DNA of 64,000 nt, taken from contig NC_092323.1 of assembly GCF_036785885.1 (NCBI RefSeq), forward strand, positions 15,508,501 to 15,572,500, written 5' to 3'. A program made the position numbers and the translations under genes. The stretch comes from Coffea arabica. Its lineage: Eukaryota; Streptophyta; Magnoliopsida; Gentianales; Rubiaceae. Under the pieces are notes generated by a model, which ran no database searches, had not been told where the DNA came from, and was given only the letters and a program-made list of their open reading frames with translations. Below, piece by piece: positions 11,363 through 22,160 of this stretch (within the stretch, counting starts at the first letter, position 1; each line of letters begins with the position of its first letter).

Positions 11363-12681
11363 TCGGAGCTCAGAAGTACAACCAAGAGAGCAGAGGTCAT
11401 GTAACAGTCTATACTAACACAAGCATCTAGGGTCCCTGACAATATCACCAAAAGTAGAACACACCGGACATGTTGTAATTCAAAGAGTATATACGAATAC
11501 TAGGAACGCTCAATTCAACATCACGGAATGTCATTACCATAGGCTTGCACATTTGTCACATCTCCACCCTTTAAAAGTGAACTAAACACATAAATCAAAG
11601 GGATTTTAATAGGGTTGTAACGGGGCTCAGGTGAAAGGCGGGTTAAGAAGGTGTAGATAGGGGGTAAAGTGTCAAGAGAATGTCCGAAACTCATCAATAA
11701 CCACAGTGCTTTACCGGGGGAGTTTCACTAACAAGACAATTTCCACTTGCTGTACACCCTGCACAAGTGCCCCATTTTTTTTTATTTTTTATTTTATTTT
11801 TTTTTTGGTCGGCTCGCAAGGCGTGGGCACGCCTTGTAGCCCATAGTCCTCTGGTCATGAGGTCTCTTCAGGAAAATTTTTTTTTTTTTTTTTCAGGAGA
11901 AAGTCCTGTAAGGCGTGGGCACGCCTTGTAAGCCAAAGTCCTCTGGTCAGTGGCCTTTTTCCCAATTTCCCCTCCTTTACACAAGGATAGCGTCATATAG
12001 CTCCTAATATATCAGCACTTGCAACCCTATTTCTGTTTGCTTTGCACAAATGATGGAATTCAGGCATCCCTTGACAACACAGGGGTAAACAAGAAAGTTT
12101 AAAGAGGTCTTGGGTTAACAAACACGGATATCAACCAGAAACGAAGGACAAAAGCTCAAATTGGTTCACTATTGGGAGATAAGATGAGGGCTTGATTTTT
12201 TTTTAGAAAGCTGAAGAGGATTAAATCCTAAATGCCCTTATCATTTCAAATGCATCCAGTTCATCAAAATGCGGTCTTGACATGTACAAAATAGCAAGTT
12301 CTAGAATGTTCATACCATGTGCGATACCCACTTAATCAAACAAAATAGAGCAACCAAGAATAATATGCTCAAGTAAAGCTCAAAAGCTCCCCAAAAGTTA
12401 CAAAAATGGGTGAATTCCAGCATACTCAACATTCAATGACATTGCCAAGGGAAACAAAATGCACAGCCAGCATATACGACCACATACCCACTCACTTTGA
12501 TTATGTCATTCATCACAGCAACATGCCCCAACACTAACAAGCATAAAAATAACCAAAAAGACGACTAACTACAATGTTTTTTTTTCTTTTCATGTTTTTT
12601 TTTCTCTTTTTTTTCTTTCCTAAAAGTAACAAAGCAAAAAGAACTAATGAAAAAGAACTAATGGAAAAGAACTAATGGAAA
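11363..12681 (-). other. Element B 3' untranslated region
   Basis: No coding frame. It contains two palindromes of the AAGGCGTGGGCACGCCTT type (11818-11835, 11910-11927), each followed by GTCCTCTGGTCA, plus T-rich tracts. The equivalent region is present in A (18655-19898) and in G (52739-54006, opposite strand), so it is conserved non-coding element sequence. Confidence 0.7.
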
Positions 12682-12722
12682 CCACTCCCCCACACCTAAG
12701 ACCTACATTGTCCGCAATGTAA
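12682..12722 (-). promoter_or_regulatory. Internal polypurine tract with hairpin (element B)
   Basis: Minus strand: stem TACATTG, loop CGGA, stem CAATGTA, then 5 bases and AGGTGTGGGGGAGTGG. It has the same layout as the LTR-adjacent module at 11324-11362 but lies about 1.36 kb further inside. The equivalents in A, D, G and F are at 19899, 41943, 52699 and 63931. Confidence 0.65.
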
Positions 12723-12779
12723 CCTGGAAAAATAATTCGCAAGGGCAGAGGGAGCGAAAACTTCCCTGACTACTGAAAA

Positions 12780-13040
12780 GGTGCGGCTGGAACCTAAGGA
12801 GGCGGCGCACAGGTGCAGGTTGTGCGTGGGGGTGGCGAGCAGGGCTGTGCGGCGCGCGGTGGGGCAGCGCAAGAGAGAAAGCAGGCTCGCTGGGCGCACT
12901 GTCGCTCGCGGGGCTGAGGCGGCGCGCGACTGGAGAATAGCGCAGGGGGCTGGCGCGCGATGGAGAGGCGCGCGCGGCTGCTGTCTGCGCGCGCGGGTTG
13001 GTGCTGGGCTGCGCAGGGGGTGGCTGCTCAGGTGGACAGT
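12780..13040 (-). other. GC-rich, CpG-rich segment (element B)
   Basis: A stretch dense in GCGCGC and GGCGGC within AT-rich surroundings. Long frames are open in several readings on both strands because the composition lacks stops, and they are Arg/Ala/Pro-rich without domain motifs, so I do not call a gene. A similar segment lies at the same place in A (21641-22160), D (42959-43560) and F (61740-62225). Confidence 0.6.
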
Positions 13041-13417
13041 GATGGAAGGCGGCGGCGGGCTTGACCAAAACAAAGGAGAAAAGTCTGGAAACGTAGGCAA
13101 TAGAAATTTGGAGAATATTGTCCAAGACTAGTCAAAGAAGAAGGGAAAGTGGAAGGAGTAGGGTCTTGGTCAAACTTTTTTTTTTTTTTTTTTTCCGCTA
13201 TCGGAGGGGTTGGAAGGCGTGGGCACGCCTTGGAGGGCATTTTCTTCTGCCCACAACATGTAAACGATGTCCAAACGAAATTTTTTTTTTTTGCAAGGCG
13301 TGGGCACGCCTTGGAACCCCTATGCTTCTGTCCAACACCACAAAAACCATCAAAACATTAAAATAAAACTGAAAAATCATAAAGTAAGGAAAAATGATCA
13401 AAACTAATATTGTAATC
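13041..13417 (-). other. Spacer with two palindromes (element B)
   Basis: Palindromes AAGGCGTGGGCACGCCTT lie at 13214-13231 and 13295-13312. Each is followed by a CTTCTG phrase (TTTTCTTCTGCCC, TATGCTTCTGTCC), and T-runs precede them. No gene. Confidence 0.7.
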
Positions 13418-13466
13418 CTTGGGTTGCCTCCCAAGCAGCGCCTTTCTTTAATGTCTTTGGCTAGAC
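13418..13466 (-). promoter_or_regulatory. Conserved post-gag/pol hairpin motif (element B)
   Basis: On the minus strand: CTAGCCAAAGACATTAAAGA, then AAGGCGCTG, then the perfect hairpin CTTGGG-AGGCAA-CCCAAG. It lies immediately 3' of the last large frame, as in A, D (twice) and F. Strong conservation across otherwise diverged elements argues for a function in the RNA; which one is unknown. Confidence 0.7.
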
Positions 13467-13479
13467 ACAGCACCACTCT

Positions 13480-15690
13480 TCAGTCTGGATGTAATTGAAT
13501 TTTCCTTGTAATTGGTGGCCCTCCTCCAGGATCCACATGGCCATTGAGTGCAACTTTTTTCCTAAATTTTCTCTCCATTTTTACTTCATAAATTGCTTTC
13601 ACCCTATAGGACTTGTTCGCAGCAACCTTGGATTTACCCCTATAAGAAAACTTAGAAAATTCTTGCACAGAGGGATTAGTGGTATACATAGCAAACACAG
13701 AATGAGAGTTAACAGGATGTTTCATTGTATCAAAAATATTAAAGTGGACTATTTCTCCATCAAATTCCATCGTGAGAGTACCCTTACTAACGTCAATTTT
13801 AGTCTGGGCAGTACTCAAAAATGGTCTTCCTAATATAATGGGTGATGGATTTGGGGCACTTCTATCATCCATGTAAAGCACATAAAAATCAGCAGGAAAA
13901 ATTAATCCATCTACTTGCACTAAAACATCCTCAACTATCCCATCCGGATAAGCACATGTACGATCAGCCAATTGAATTATTATCCCCGTTTCTTTTAAAG
14001 GTCCTAAATTTAGGGAATCATAGATTGACTTAGGCATCACATTAATAGAAGCTCCTAAATCTATCATGGCATTTTTGATACTAGAATGACCAATCTTATA
14101 GGGGATAGCAAACATACCTGGATCTCCGCATTTGGGTGGGAGTTTCCTTTGAAGTACAGCTGATACATTCTCTCCCACCATCACTCTTTCATCACCCCTT
14201 AGCTTTCTTTTGTTAACGCACAAGTCTTTCAAGAACTTTGCGTACTTGGGTACCTGCTTGATCGCGTCCAATAGGGGGATGTTTACTTGAATTTTGCGAA
14301 ACACATCCAGGATTTCTTTTTCCTTTTCTGCCCTCTTTGTCTTTTCCAACCTGCAAGGAAAAGGAGGTAAGTTAGATTTAATAGTGGGCGGAGAAGTGAA
14401 GGTTACCTTAGGATCCTTGCGAATACGCCCTTCCTCTTCAATTTCCTTCTCTATCTCCTCTTCACTTTTGCTTTTTGAACTTCCCACTTTAGGCCCTTCC
14501 AGTTCCTTGCCACTCCTCAGCGTCATGGCACTTACATTTCTAGGATTTACCTCGGGTTGCGATGGTAGTTTCCCATAAACGTGGGACTCCAAGCGGGTGA
14601 TGGCAGTTGCCAATTGGCTTATTCGAACATCTTGATCCTTCTTGTCAGCTTTGGTGTCCTGCTGGAACTGCGCGGTATTCGCGGCCAAGGATCTGATCTC
14701 CTGTTGAAACTGGGTAGTAGTCGTGGCCAGGTTGGTAGTAGTTGTGGCCAGGTTTTTGACTAGGTCCTCCAGGAAGCTTCCTGAATTGGAGGACGAGGGT
14801 TGAGATTTTGGTTGCCATGGCTGGTGGAATCCTGGTGGACGATTCGGAAAAGAATTTTGTTGCCTGTTCCCATAACTGAGATTGGGATGGTCCCTCCAGC
14901 CTGGATTGTACGTATTGGAATATGGGTCGTACTGCCTGCGGGGCGCGGGCACGCCTCCGGCCATGTTTACCTGTTCCGCCCCGTCCTCTTGCAAAATGGG
15001 GCACGAGTATGTGCAATGGTCCATGCTAGTGCATATTCCACACACCTTCGCTCGCGGCGCGTCTCTCATGGCTAATTGCCTAACAACTGACGTCAATTCT
15101 GACAGTTGCTGCTGTAAGGATGAAGTCTCTACCTCGTTGACTCTACGGGGAGGGTTGCTCTCACGGAAGCCAAATTGCTGGGAGTTCTCTGCCATGGCTT
15201 CGATGAGCTCCCACGCTTCCCTTGGTGTCTTGTTTGCCAGTGCTCCCCCACTTGCAGCGTCGATGATACTCCTATCGGTTGATTGGAGCCCTTCGTAGAA
15301 GTATTGGATTAACAGTTGCTCATTAATTTGATGCTGCGGGCATCTAGTGCACAATTTGTTAAACCTTTCCCAGTATTCGTACAAGGACTCACCGGGGTAT
15401 TGTTTAATGCCGCAGATCTCCTTCCTCAAACTCGCAGCTCGGGATGCAGGGAAGAATTTTTCCAAGAATTTCTTTTTCAGCTGCGCCCATGTGGTAATAC
15501 TACCTGCTGGTAGGTAGTACAACCAATCTTTAGCTGCATCTTTGAGAGAGAACGGGAAGGCTCTCAGTCTAATTTGGTCTTCAGTGACCCCAGGAGGTTT
15601 CATACTAGAGCAGACCACCTCGAACTCCTTTACGTGCTTGTGGGGTTCTTCGCCAGAGAGACCATGGAAAGAGGGTAAGAGTTGAATCAA
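13480..15690 (-). CDS. gag-pro: Gag-protease polyprotein of element B (N-terminus missing)
   Basis: 736 codons, uninterrupted. Residues ~1-150 are the Athila-type capsid region (LRAFPFSLKDAAKDWLYYL, then FLEKFFPASRA, then YWERFNKLC). A CCHC zinc knuckle is at about 217-230 (CGICTSMDHCTYSC). A Gln/Thr-rich linker and a charged segment follow. The retroviral-type aspartic protease is at about 520-640 with its DLGAS motif intact (Asp ~544). The frame then ends in about 60 unrelated residues instead of running into RT. The first methionine used is internal: compared with F, about 110 N-terminal residues are lost at the T/A-run junction just upstream. Capsid and RNA-binding domains could still act if another start is used. 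The lack of RT makes it dependent on a partner element. Confidence 0.85.
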   Translation of the reverse strand: MIQLLPSFHGLSGEEPHKHVKEFEVVCSSMKPPGVTEDQIRLRAFPFSLKDAAKDWLYYLPAGSITTWAQLKKKFLEKFFPASRAASLRKEICGIKQYPGESLYEYWERFNKLCTRCPQHQINEQLLIQYFYEGLQSTDRSIIDAASGGALANKTPREAWELIEAMAENSQQFGFRESNPPRRVNEVETSSLQQQLSELTSVVRQLAMRDAPRAKVCGICTSMDHCTYSCPILQEDGAEQVNMAGGVPAPRRQYDPYSNTYNPGWRDHPNLSYGNRQQNSFPNRPPGFHQPWQPKSQPSSSNSGSFLEDLVKNLATTTTNLATTTTQFQQEIRSLAANTAQFQQDTKADKKDQDVRISQLATAITRLESHVYGKLPSQPEVNPRNVSAMTLRSGKELEGPKVGSSKSKSEEEIEKEIEEEGRIRKDPKVTFTSPPTIKSNLPPFPCRLEKTKRAEKEKEILDVFRKIQVNIPLLDAIKQVPKYAKFLKDLCVNKRKLRGDERVMVGENVSAVLQRKLPPKCGDPGMFAIPYKIGHSSIKNAMIDLGASINVMPKSIYDSLNLGPLKETGIIIQLADRTCAYPDGIVEDVLVQVDGLIFPADFYVLYMDDRSAPNPSPIILGRPFLSTAQTKIDVSKGTLTMEFDGEIVHFNIFDTMKHPVNSHSVFAMYTTNPSVQEFSKFSYRGKSKVAANKSYRVKAIYEVKMERKFRKKVALNGHVDPGGGPPITRKIQLHPD

Positions 15691-15708
15691 CCCCGACTTC
15701 AGTAAGGG

Positions 15709-15737
15709 TTTTTTTTTTTTTTTTTTAAAAAAAAAAA
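15709..15737. other. T-run/A-run junction replacing primer site, gag start and LTR tip
   Basis: About 18 T followed by about 11 A sits between the truncated gag (CTTACTGAAGTCGGGG on the coding strand) and LTR base 19 (TGCAATAATAATT). The primer-binding site, leader, gag N-terminus and 18 LTR bases expected here are absent. It could be a deletion repaired with filler, or an assembly artefact. Confidence 0.7.
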
Positions 15738-17368
15738 TGCAATAATAATTACTAAAAAGTCCTAATTACCACCTCAATTAAATAATTATAGAACAAATCC
15801 AAGTACTGGAGCAGGGACCTTAGGTGTGCAATGAGTTACTTGATTCACCCTGTTCCCGAAGAGTTTGCTTGATCCGATATACCGGATTTGTCTATAAAAA
15901 TACTAATTTTGCGTACAATGGCAAGTAGGGTCGATTCCACAGGGAGCAGGTAGGAAATTATTTCTTTCCAAATTAGTAGAACGAAATTGGGGGATTTTCA
16001 ATGGGAGGCAAATAAAAATAAAATAAAATAAAACAAACAAAATTCAAAACTAACTCACAAAGCACAATTCACTGAAAATAGCAATTAACAAAAGTTCTAC
16101 CCAAAGGATCAACTACGCAGGCACGGTCCAATTAAATGATCATCGATGCAAAGATATTTCATCCATTTATCACTAGATTGGTTATAGCCATCAATAAGCT
16201 CTGACAACCAGCTCTTCCTTACTTTTTCGACAGTCAAGGTACGACCATTGACTGCTTCTCTAACTAGATAACAACCCTAGGTACGACCGTAGGAATTTAA
16301 TTACCCAGTTGCATTAAAGCTAGAAGAACCCAACTCTAACCAATAAACACGCTAAGAGGGTTTATTTAAATTAGATCTTGCATTTCCCCATCATAAAGCC
16401 AATTATGGTGGTTGCCACGGGGTGTCAACTAAATGAACAATTACGGATTCTATTTAATTAACGTGGCAGTAGGCTATCAAATTAAATCAAATACCCGGCC
16501 GTTGATATTCAATTAATCAAATACCCATGAACAATTAATTCAGGAAATGCACGAATAGTAATAAATTGGAAGAAATAATGAAAGATTGATTAGATCTCAC
16601 AGGTGTGATGGACCGCGCCCTCGCGTCACCCTTTGGGTAGAGGAGAAAATTAGCCGCTCCTCATCATGTCAAGCTCACGCGATTTAATTGATTTCATCCA
16701 CGCAAACATCCAAACAATTAATTCCAAGGAGCGGAGCGATGCGAATTAACTAAGGAACAAATGGGAAATTCCCTTGGTCCATTGTCTTATATTCGGTCGC
16801 TCCTGGAGCAAAGTCAAGAAAAGGGATAACAGCGATGGAAAATTGTAGCAAATCAAAAGCGAACGTCAAAGGCGTCTACAGCAAAAGACTGAAAAGGTGA
16901 ACTCCTAAGCTAGTCTAAGTTGCGGCTGAAGAAAGCCAAAAGCCTCAGTCAAAAGCGTCTGACTGCTGACAAACCTAGGAAAAGAAAACTAAGCCTAAAA
17001 AGTAGATGCCCCTTGAATTTTCCTTGTTTCCCTTTTTATATCCGCCGCCCAAAAAAGTCAAGCAGAAGCCCACGGACGTCTGGCCTTTCTTTGCTTTTCA
17101 ATTGAAGGCTTTGGAGTTTTAATCCTGTGCTCCTCGCGGTTCACGTGGACCAGGGTACGGCTTTCGGTTTCGTCCGCCTTCTAAGGCGTGGCCACGCCTT
17201 GGAACGGGAAGTCTTCTGGAAATTCACCCCGCGAGATCATTTTTCATGCCTACCACCTATAATTCACACAAATATCGAATATGAGTGAAACTCCAATTCT
17301 TAGTACCGTGAATAGCCAAAATTAGGACAAGATAATAGTGCAAAATACGCCAAATAACCGTTCTATCA
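15738..17368 (-). repeat. Element B 5' LTR (lacking 18 terminal bases)
   Basis: 1631 bp, matching the other LTR from its base 19 onward with 9 substitutions and no net indel. It ends at TATCA, then the A LTR resumes. The palindrome copy is at 17183-17200. Confidence 0.92.
17031..17043 (-). promoter_or_regulatory. Candidate TATA box in B 5' LTR
   Basis: Minus strand GGATATAAAAAGG, a good plant TATA box, in the LTR part expected to be U3. The same site is at 10986-10998 in the other LTR. Assignment by motif only. Confidence 0.5.
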
Positions 17369-18615
17369 AAGTCAAGGTACGACCATTGACTGCTTCTCTA
17401 ACCAAATAACAACCCTAGGTACGACAGTAGGAATTTAATTACCCAATTGCATTAAAGCTAGAAGAACCCAACCCTAACTAATAAACACGCTAAGAGGGTT
17501 TATTTAAACTAGATCTTACATTTCCCCAATATAAAGCCAATTATGGTGGTTGTCACTAGGTATCAACTAAACGAACAATTACGGATTCAATTTAGTTAAT
17601 GTGATAGTAGGCTATTAAATTAAATCAAATACCCGGCCGTTGATATTCAATTAATAAAATACCCGTGAACAATTAATTCAGGAAACGCACGAATAGCAAC
17701 AAATTGGAAGAAATAATGAAGATTCGATTAAATCTCACAGATATTATGGACCGCGCCTTCGCGTCGACCTTTGGGTAGAGGAGAAAATTAGCCGCTCCTC
17801 ATCATGTCAAGCTCGCGTGATTTGATTAATATCATCCACACAATTGCCCAGAAATTAATTGCCGAGGAATTGGGGAAAATGAATTACTCGAAATAACAAC
17901 AAAGAGAAACCTGGCTTCGTCTTCGTATTGGAGCCGCAATTACAAAGCAAAAGGCTATTCTACTTGCTGCCGAAGAGAAAAAGGGAAAAGCGTTCGACGG
18001 TAAAAAGAAACAAAAGCTAGCCTAATTGATTGCTACCTCAAAGAAGAGCAAACGTCTGACTTTTTAAAGCGAGCAAGAGCTAATCTAGGAAATCCCTCTG
18101 CCGTCTGGCCCCTTTTCTTGTCTTCTTATATAGCGCCGCAGGAGAAGTCCACCCAGGAGCAAAGCTTTTCTCTTCATTGGGGTTTTAATCCCGTGTAGCT
18201 GGTCCATATGGACCTAGCTTCCTCATTCTCATTGCCCTCGACCTCTGGCCCTTTCTTTTTTTTTTTTTAATGAAGCCGCTGCCCGTGGTCTCTCAAGGGT
18301 CAGGAGGGACTAAGCTTTTGTTTAAAGGTTCTGATCCAGTGCTTCGGGTTCACGTGGACCGGGATCCTTAGTTGGCTTTTCTGCAATTAATCCCGCAGGT
18401 CCGTCCTTTTGATGTACCTCTTTCGGTCTCTGGCGTGGGCACGTCCTGAGACAAAAAGTCTTCTGGAAATTTGTCCTGCGAGAGTACTTTTTACGCCAAC
18501 CACCTACACTTTACACAAATACCAAATATGAGCAAAATTCCAATTCTCAGCACCATGAGTAATCATAATTAGGACAAAATAATGGTGCAAAGTGTGCAAA
18601 ATAACCGCTCTATCA
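17369..18615 (-). repeat. Element A 3' LTR, proximal part
   Basis: It resumes exactly where 9674 stopped (AAGTCAAGGTACGACC) and ends CCGCTCTATCA. Together with 9197-9674 it totals about 1.73 kb, against 1744 bp for the A 5' LTR. A TATA-like CTATATAAG (minus) is at about 18124-18134. Confidence 0.9.
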
Positions 18616-18654
18616 AATCCCCCCACATCTAGACAATGCTTGTCCTCAAGCATT
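18616..18654 (-). promoter_or_regulatory. 3' polypurine tract with hairpin (element A)
   Basis: Minus strand: AATGCTTG-AGGA-CAAGCATT, 4 bases, AGATGTGGGGGGATT, then the LTR. The same layout and spacing as in B, D and G. Confidence 0.8.
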
Positions 18655-19898
18655 TCAGAGCTCAGAAATACAATCAAGAAAGCAAAAGTCATGCAGTAAT
18701 TTATACTAACACAGGCATCCCGCAACCCTGACAAGGTCGTCAAAATGAGAATGTACTGGACAGGCAATTTAACTACAAAATGTGCTCAGTAATACTCATC
18801 AGCTTCAAGAGAATGTATAAATACTGGGAACGCTCAAATCAACATCACGGAATGACATTACCATAGGTTTGCACATTTATCAAATTTCCACCACTCAAAA
18901 GTGAACTAGATACACTAATCAAAGGGACTTTCATAGGATTGTAATGGGGCTTAGGCAAAAGGTGGGATAAATGGTACAGATAGGGTCTAATGTATCAAGA
19001 AAATGCCCGATATTCATTTCACAACCACAAAGCTTTACCAGGGAATTTCACAAGCAAGGCATTTCCATTTGCTATACCCACTGTGCAAGGGATGAATTTT
19101 ACTTCTCTCTTTTTTTTTTTAAGGAGAAATCTTTGCAAGGCGTGGGCACGCCTTGTGACCTAGAGTCAGCTGTTCACCATTTTGCTAACAATGTCTCCCA
19201 TTTTTTTTCTGGTTTTTTTTTTCCTTTGCTTTGCTTCCGATCCCAGATGCACAGAAACAACACCATACAGCATCAAATCTGCCAACCAAAACTTGCTACC
19301 ATTGATTCCCTCGCCTTGAATAAGCCATGAATTTCAGGCATCTCTTAACAACACAAGGAAGTCTAAAAAGGTCTCAGGGTTTCAAACATGGTTGGCAAAC
19401 AGAAAGATGGATAAAAACTCAAATTGGTTCACTATTGGGAGATAAGATGAGGGCGTGGTTTGTAGATAGCTAAAGAGGGTTAAATCCTAAATGCCCTTAT
19501 CATTTCAACCGCATCCAGTTCAACAAAATGTAGTCTCGACATGTATAAAATAGCAAGTTCTACAATGCCAATACCATGTGTGATACCCACTCAATCAAAC
19601 AAAAATAGAGCAAACAAGAATAATATGCTCATATAGGGCTCAAAAGCTCTCAGAAGTTTCAGGAATGGGTAAAGTCCAGCATATTCAACATTTAACAACA
19701 GCGTCAAGGGAAAACAAAATGCATAGCTAGTATATTTAACCACACACCCATGCACTGTGATTGTATAATTCATCATAGCAAACAAAAAGTCAACTAACTA
19801 CCCCTTTTTTTTCTTCTTCTTTTCTGATTGTTCCCATTTTTTCTCTTTTTTTTTTGAATAAAAGGAAATAATGAAAGTAGAAAGAAATACTGGCAACC
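18655..19898 (-). other. Element A 3' untranslated region
   Basis: Non-coding. One palindrome AAGGCGTGGGCACGCCTT is at 19137-19154. Much of the stretch is recognisably the same as B 11363-12681 and, inverted, G 52739-54006. Confidence 0.7.
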
Positions 19899-19938
19899 AT
19901 CCCCCCCACACCTAAAATCCACATTGTTCTCAATATAG
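19899..19938 (-). promoter_or_regulatory. Internal polypurine tract with hairpin (element A)
   Basis: Minus strand: CTATATTG-AGAA-CAATGTGG, 5 bases, AGGTGTGGGGGGGAT. Compared with G/F (CTACATTG...CAATGTAG), two pairs have become G-U wobbles, so the stem would still form in RNA. It lies about 70 bases after the ORF3 stop. Confidence 0.65.
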
Positions 19939-20008
19939 AAATGACAAATGAAGTAGGAGGGGATAAGGAGAGAAACTCCCCTGACTACCGAGAGAGGGCA
20001 CCAAGACA

Positions 20009-21260
20009 CTAAGGTGGAGGAGGATGAGGCGGGGTGAATCTGATGTGAGCGAAGAAGGCCGTTTGATTCTCTGCCTGAATACGGGCGAAGACCTGTAGCG
20101 CATCAAGACGGCCATCTAATTTCGACACCTGGATGTTTAGTTCATCAAAGGAATCTTGGAGGTTCTGGTAGCGGGAGTCCCAAACAGGAGGAGTATGAGA
20201 GGAGGACGGACCCGCCTGATCTGGATGGGGTGGAGAGTCAGTGGAGGGAGCAGTCGGAGGCACCCGGGGCTGTGACCCGCTCTCGCCAGGGGGCATAAAC
20301 TGATAGACATCACCTACTTTAAAATAACCCCCATTCGCTCCAAGCTGCGCAAATCTAGGGGCTCAATTTCCCGAGCGAGAGCGAAGTCGTGCTCTTTGTT
20401 GAGATCCAGTAATCCCAGTCGAATGTCCAAGTGAGAATGAGCGAGCCCAGAATCAACGGTTTATTGCGCTTTTGAATGACTGACTGCATTTGAGTGGCTA
20501 CCCAACATCCAAAGTTAACTTGAACCTTGTTTCGCATGCACCAAAGAAAATAAAATTCTGCCTTGGTAAGAGTGCTGGAGGAATCCTTTCGCCCCGAGAA
20601 ATTGTGAGCCAAGAACCTGTGGATGACCTTCAAGACCGGATCCTTCAAATGAGAGGCCTTAGACTGACTCGGATTGTAAAGTTGCCGATCCGTGGACTAC
20701 TCCTTCTAAATGTCAATATACTCAGTAGAAAACGGTCTGGTACAGTCACAAGCACTGTTAATATACGCTCCAGTTGCAATGGTATCCTCACTGATAAATC
20801 CCAAAGTCAGATTAAACTCATTAATGGACATACTAAACTGGGTGCCTCTTAATCTGAATTGAATAATCTCCGGCTCATCCAAAGTGATAAATTCATTTCT
20901 GGTGAACTCGAAGGTGGAGTAGAATTCACAACATAGCTCCTCAAACGTAGGGTAGTCAATGATTAAACACTTTTGCCAACCTATTGCTGAGAACAACTGT
21001 TCAACTTCCCGTGCAATTCGCAAATGGTCCAGGGTTGAGGTATGGAAACACTTACAAGGAGCAAAAGGACGGTGCACCAAGCTATTAAACCGGTCCTATT
21101 GTGCCCTTGTAAGATTAGTGATTGGTTCCACCTACTTCCTAGGAGACATAGTGCTCTTATTCAGACCCAAACAGGACCGAATGGGGGGTTGAACCGGGGC
21201 TCGCCTTTTACGAGGTTGGGACCCAAACGGCCCAGCAGTTGTTGCCTTTTTCGGAGGCAT
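20009..21260 (-). pseudogene. Athila-type ORF3 (post-integrase ORF), broken, element A
   Basis: Equivalent to the plus-strand copies at 51374-52627 and 62640-63859. It starts from the matching MPPKK-type methionine at 21260 and ends in the same Pro-rich tail (TPPHPPPP) before TAG at 20009. The recognisable body includes FEELCCEFYSTFEF, RGTQFSMSINEFNLTLGF and the later FLAHNFSGRKDSS. The frame is split into at least three pieces (around 20300-20355, 20650-20706 and 21080), so no full protein is possible. ORFs in this position of Athila elements have been called env-like, but I see no signal peptide or membrane span here. The body resembles the uncharacterised 'plant transposon protein' type; function unknown. 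Confidence 0.75.
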
Positions 21261-21640
21261 TCGGGAACCACAGATAGAGTATAATCAATGACAGAGATAG
21301 CCAATCAACCACTCAAAAGAGGACAAGGGACCACAGTCAACAGATAATTCTCAATAGTCAATAGTCAAAGAGCAAAAAGGTAGTAGAATTACCCTACCAA
21401 ACGACGACAAGGTAACAAACACAAGAATTCCCCACTAGTGTCACGTGGCAGACAACAATAATTAAGACAAGCAGAATCAAGCCCCCAAACAATGAATTCA
21501 GTAGTCAAATATGTCCAACAGAGAGGATTACTAGCCACGTGCACCAAATATTCAAATCACCAGAACCCACAGATATAGCAAACTTGAATCTGAGTCAAAT
21601 ATAGCAACTAGATCCCAAATTCGAAGACAAGTGGCAAAAA
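21261..21640 (-). other. ORF3 leader region (element A)
   Basis: Non-coding spacer between the GC-rich segment and ORF3. It is also present in F (62226-62639) and partly in G (51134-51373), sharing AATTCATTGTTTGGGGG and GTCTGCCACGTGACA. Confidence 0.65.
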
Positions 21641-22160
21641 TTTAGGGAAAATATAGGTACCACTTTTGCCAGACTGGAGGAGGCCGTGGGAGAGTCCCAC
21701 GGCAAGAGAGAGAGTTGCGAGGGAGTTGGTGAGATGGGCAGTGCGCGCTAGGCTGGGCACGAGAGGGGCGGTGCGCGGATGTGCAGGTCGCGACGCGCAA
21801 GGGCGCTGGTGGCTGGGCTCGCGGGAGGTCGTGCGCGCTGGAGGGTCGCGCGCTGCTGCGCAGCTGACCACGCTCGAGGAGGGTTGCGGCCTGCTGGGCG
21901 CACTGGCTGCCCGGGCTGCACGCAGTCGCTGGGGGCACTGGCTGCGCGGATCTGGCTGCTGAGCGACTGCAGGCGTGCGCAGGCTGATGGAGGGGCAGAC
22001 GCGCAGGCAGAAGAGTTCGCACGGCCTGGTGCTCGCGGGCTGCGCAGGGGGGTTGCGCGCTGCTGCACAGCTGACCGCGCGGGGGGAGGGATGCGGCGCA
22101 TGGGCTACTGTGCACTGGTGGTGCGCGCGGATCTAGCGGAGGAGCGGTCGACAGCCGCGA
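21641..22160 (-). other. GC-rich, CpG-rich segment (element A)
   Basis: Dense GCGCGC-type sequence with overlapping Arg/Ala/Pro/Ser-rich frames on both strands. On the coding strand one frame ends in FLPLVFEFGI just before ORF3, as does the matching frame in F (ends 62290). This shared C-terminal phrase is the only hint of coding. Otherwise the open frames look like a by-product of composition. Confidence 0.55.

Larger units (their letters stand above)
9675..17368 (-). mobile_element. Element B: young non-autonomous Athila derivative (gag-protease only)
   Basis: Two LTRs (9675-11323 and 15738-17368) flank one long gag-protease frame. No RT, RNase H, integrase or ORF3 lies between them: the gag-protease frame is followed directly by the post-pol hairpin, palindromes, GC-rich segment and polypurine modules seen in complete relatives. 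The LTRs differ at 9 positions over 1631 aligned bases, with no length difference, so this is a recent insertion. It sits in the 3' LTR of A; the flanks read ...CAGT and AAGT..., a degraded short target duplication. The right LTR lacks its first 18 bases, and the primer-binding site is gone (see the junction at 15709). Confidence 0.85.

Noticed and set aside
12781..13131. Arg-rich frames on both strands of the GC-rich segment in B, and similar ones at 21779-22336, 42959-43279, 43230-43675 and 61844-62257
   Set aside because: GC-rich sequence has few stops, so long frames open in several readings at once. No domain or shared protein sequence supports them, apart from the short FLPLVFEFGI end noted for A and F.
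14294..15298. Plus-strand frames over the B gag-protease, and the same type over A gag, F gag and ORF3
   Set aside because: Shadows of the real frame on the other strand; composition mirrors the coding strand.
20009..21260. ORF3 as a retroviral envelope gene
   Set aside because: No signal peptide, furin-like site or membrane span is visible in any of the three copies.
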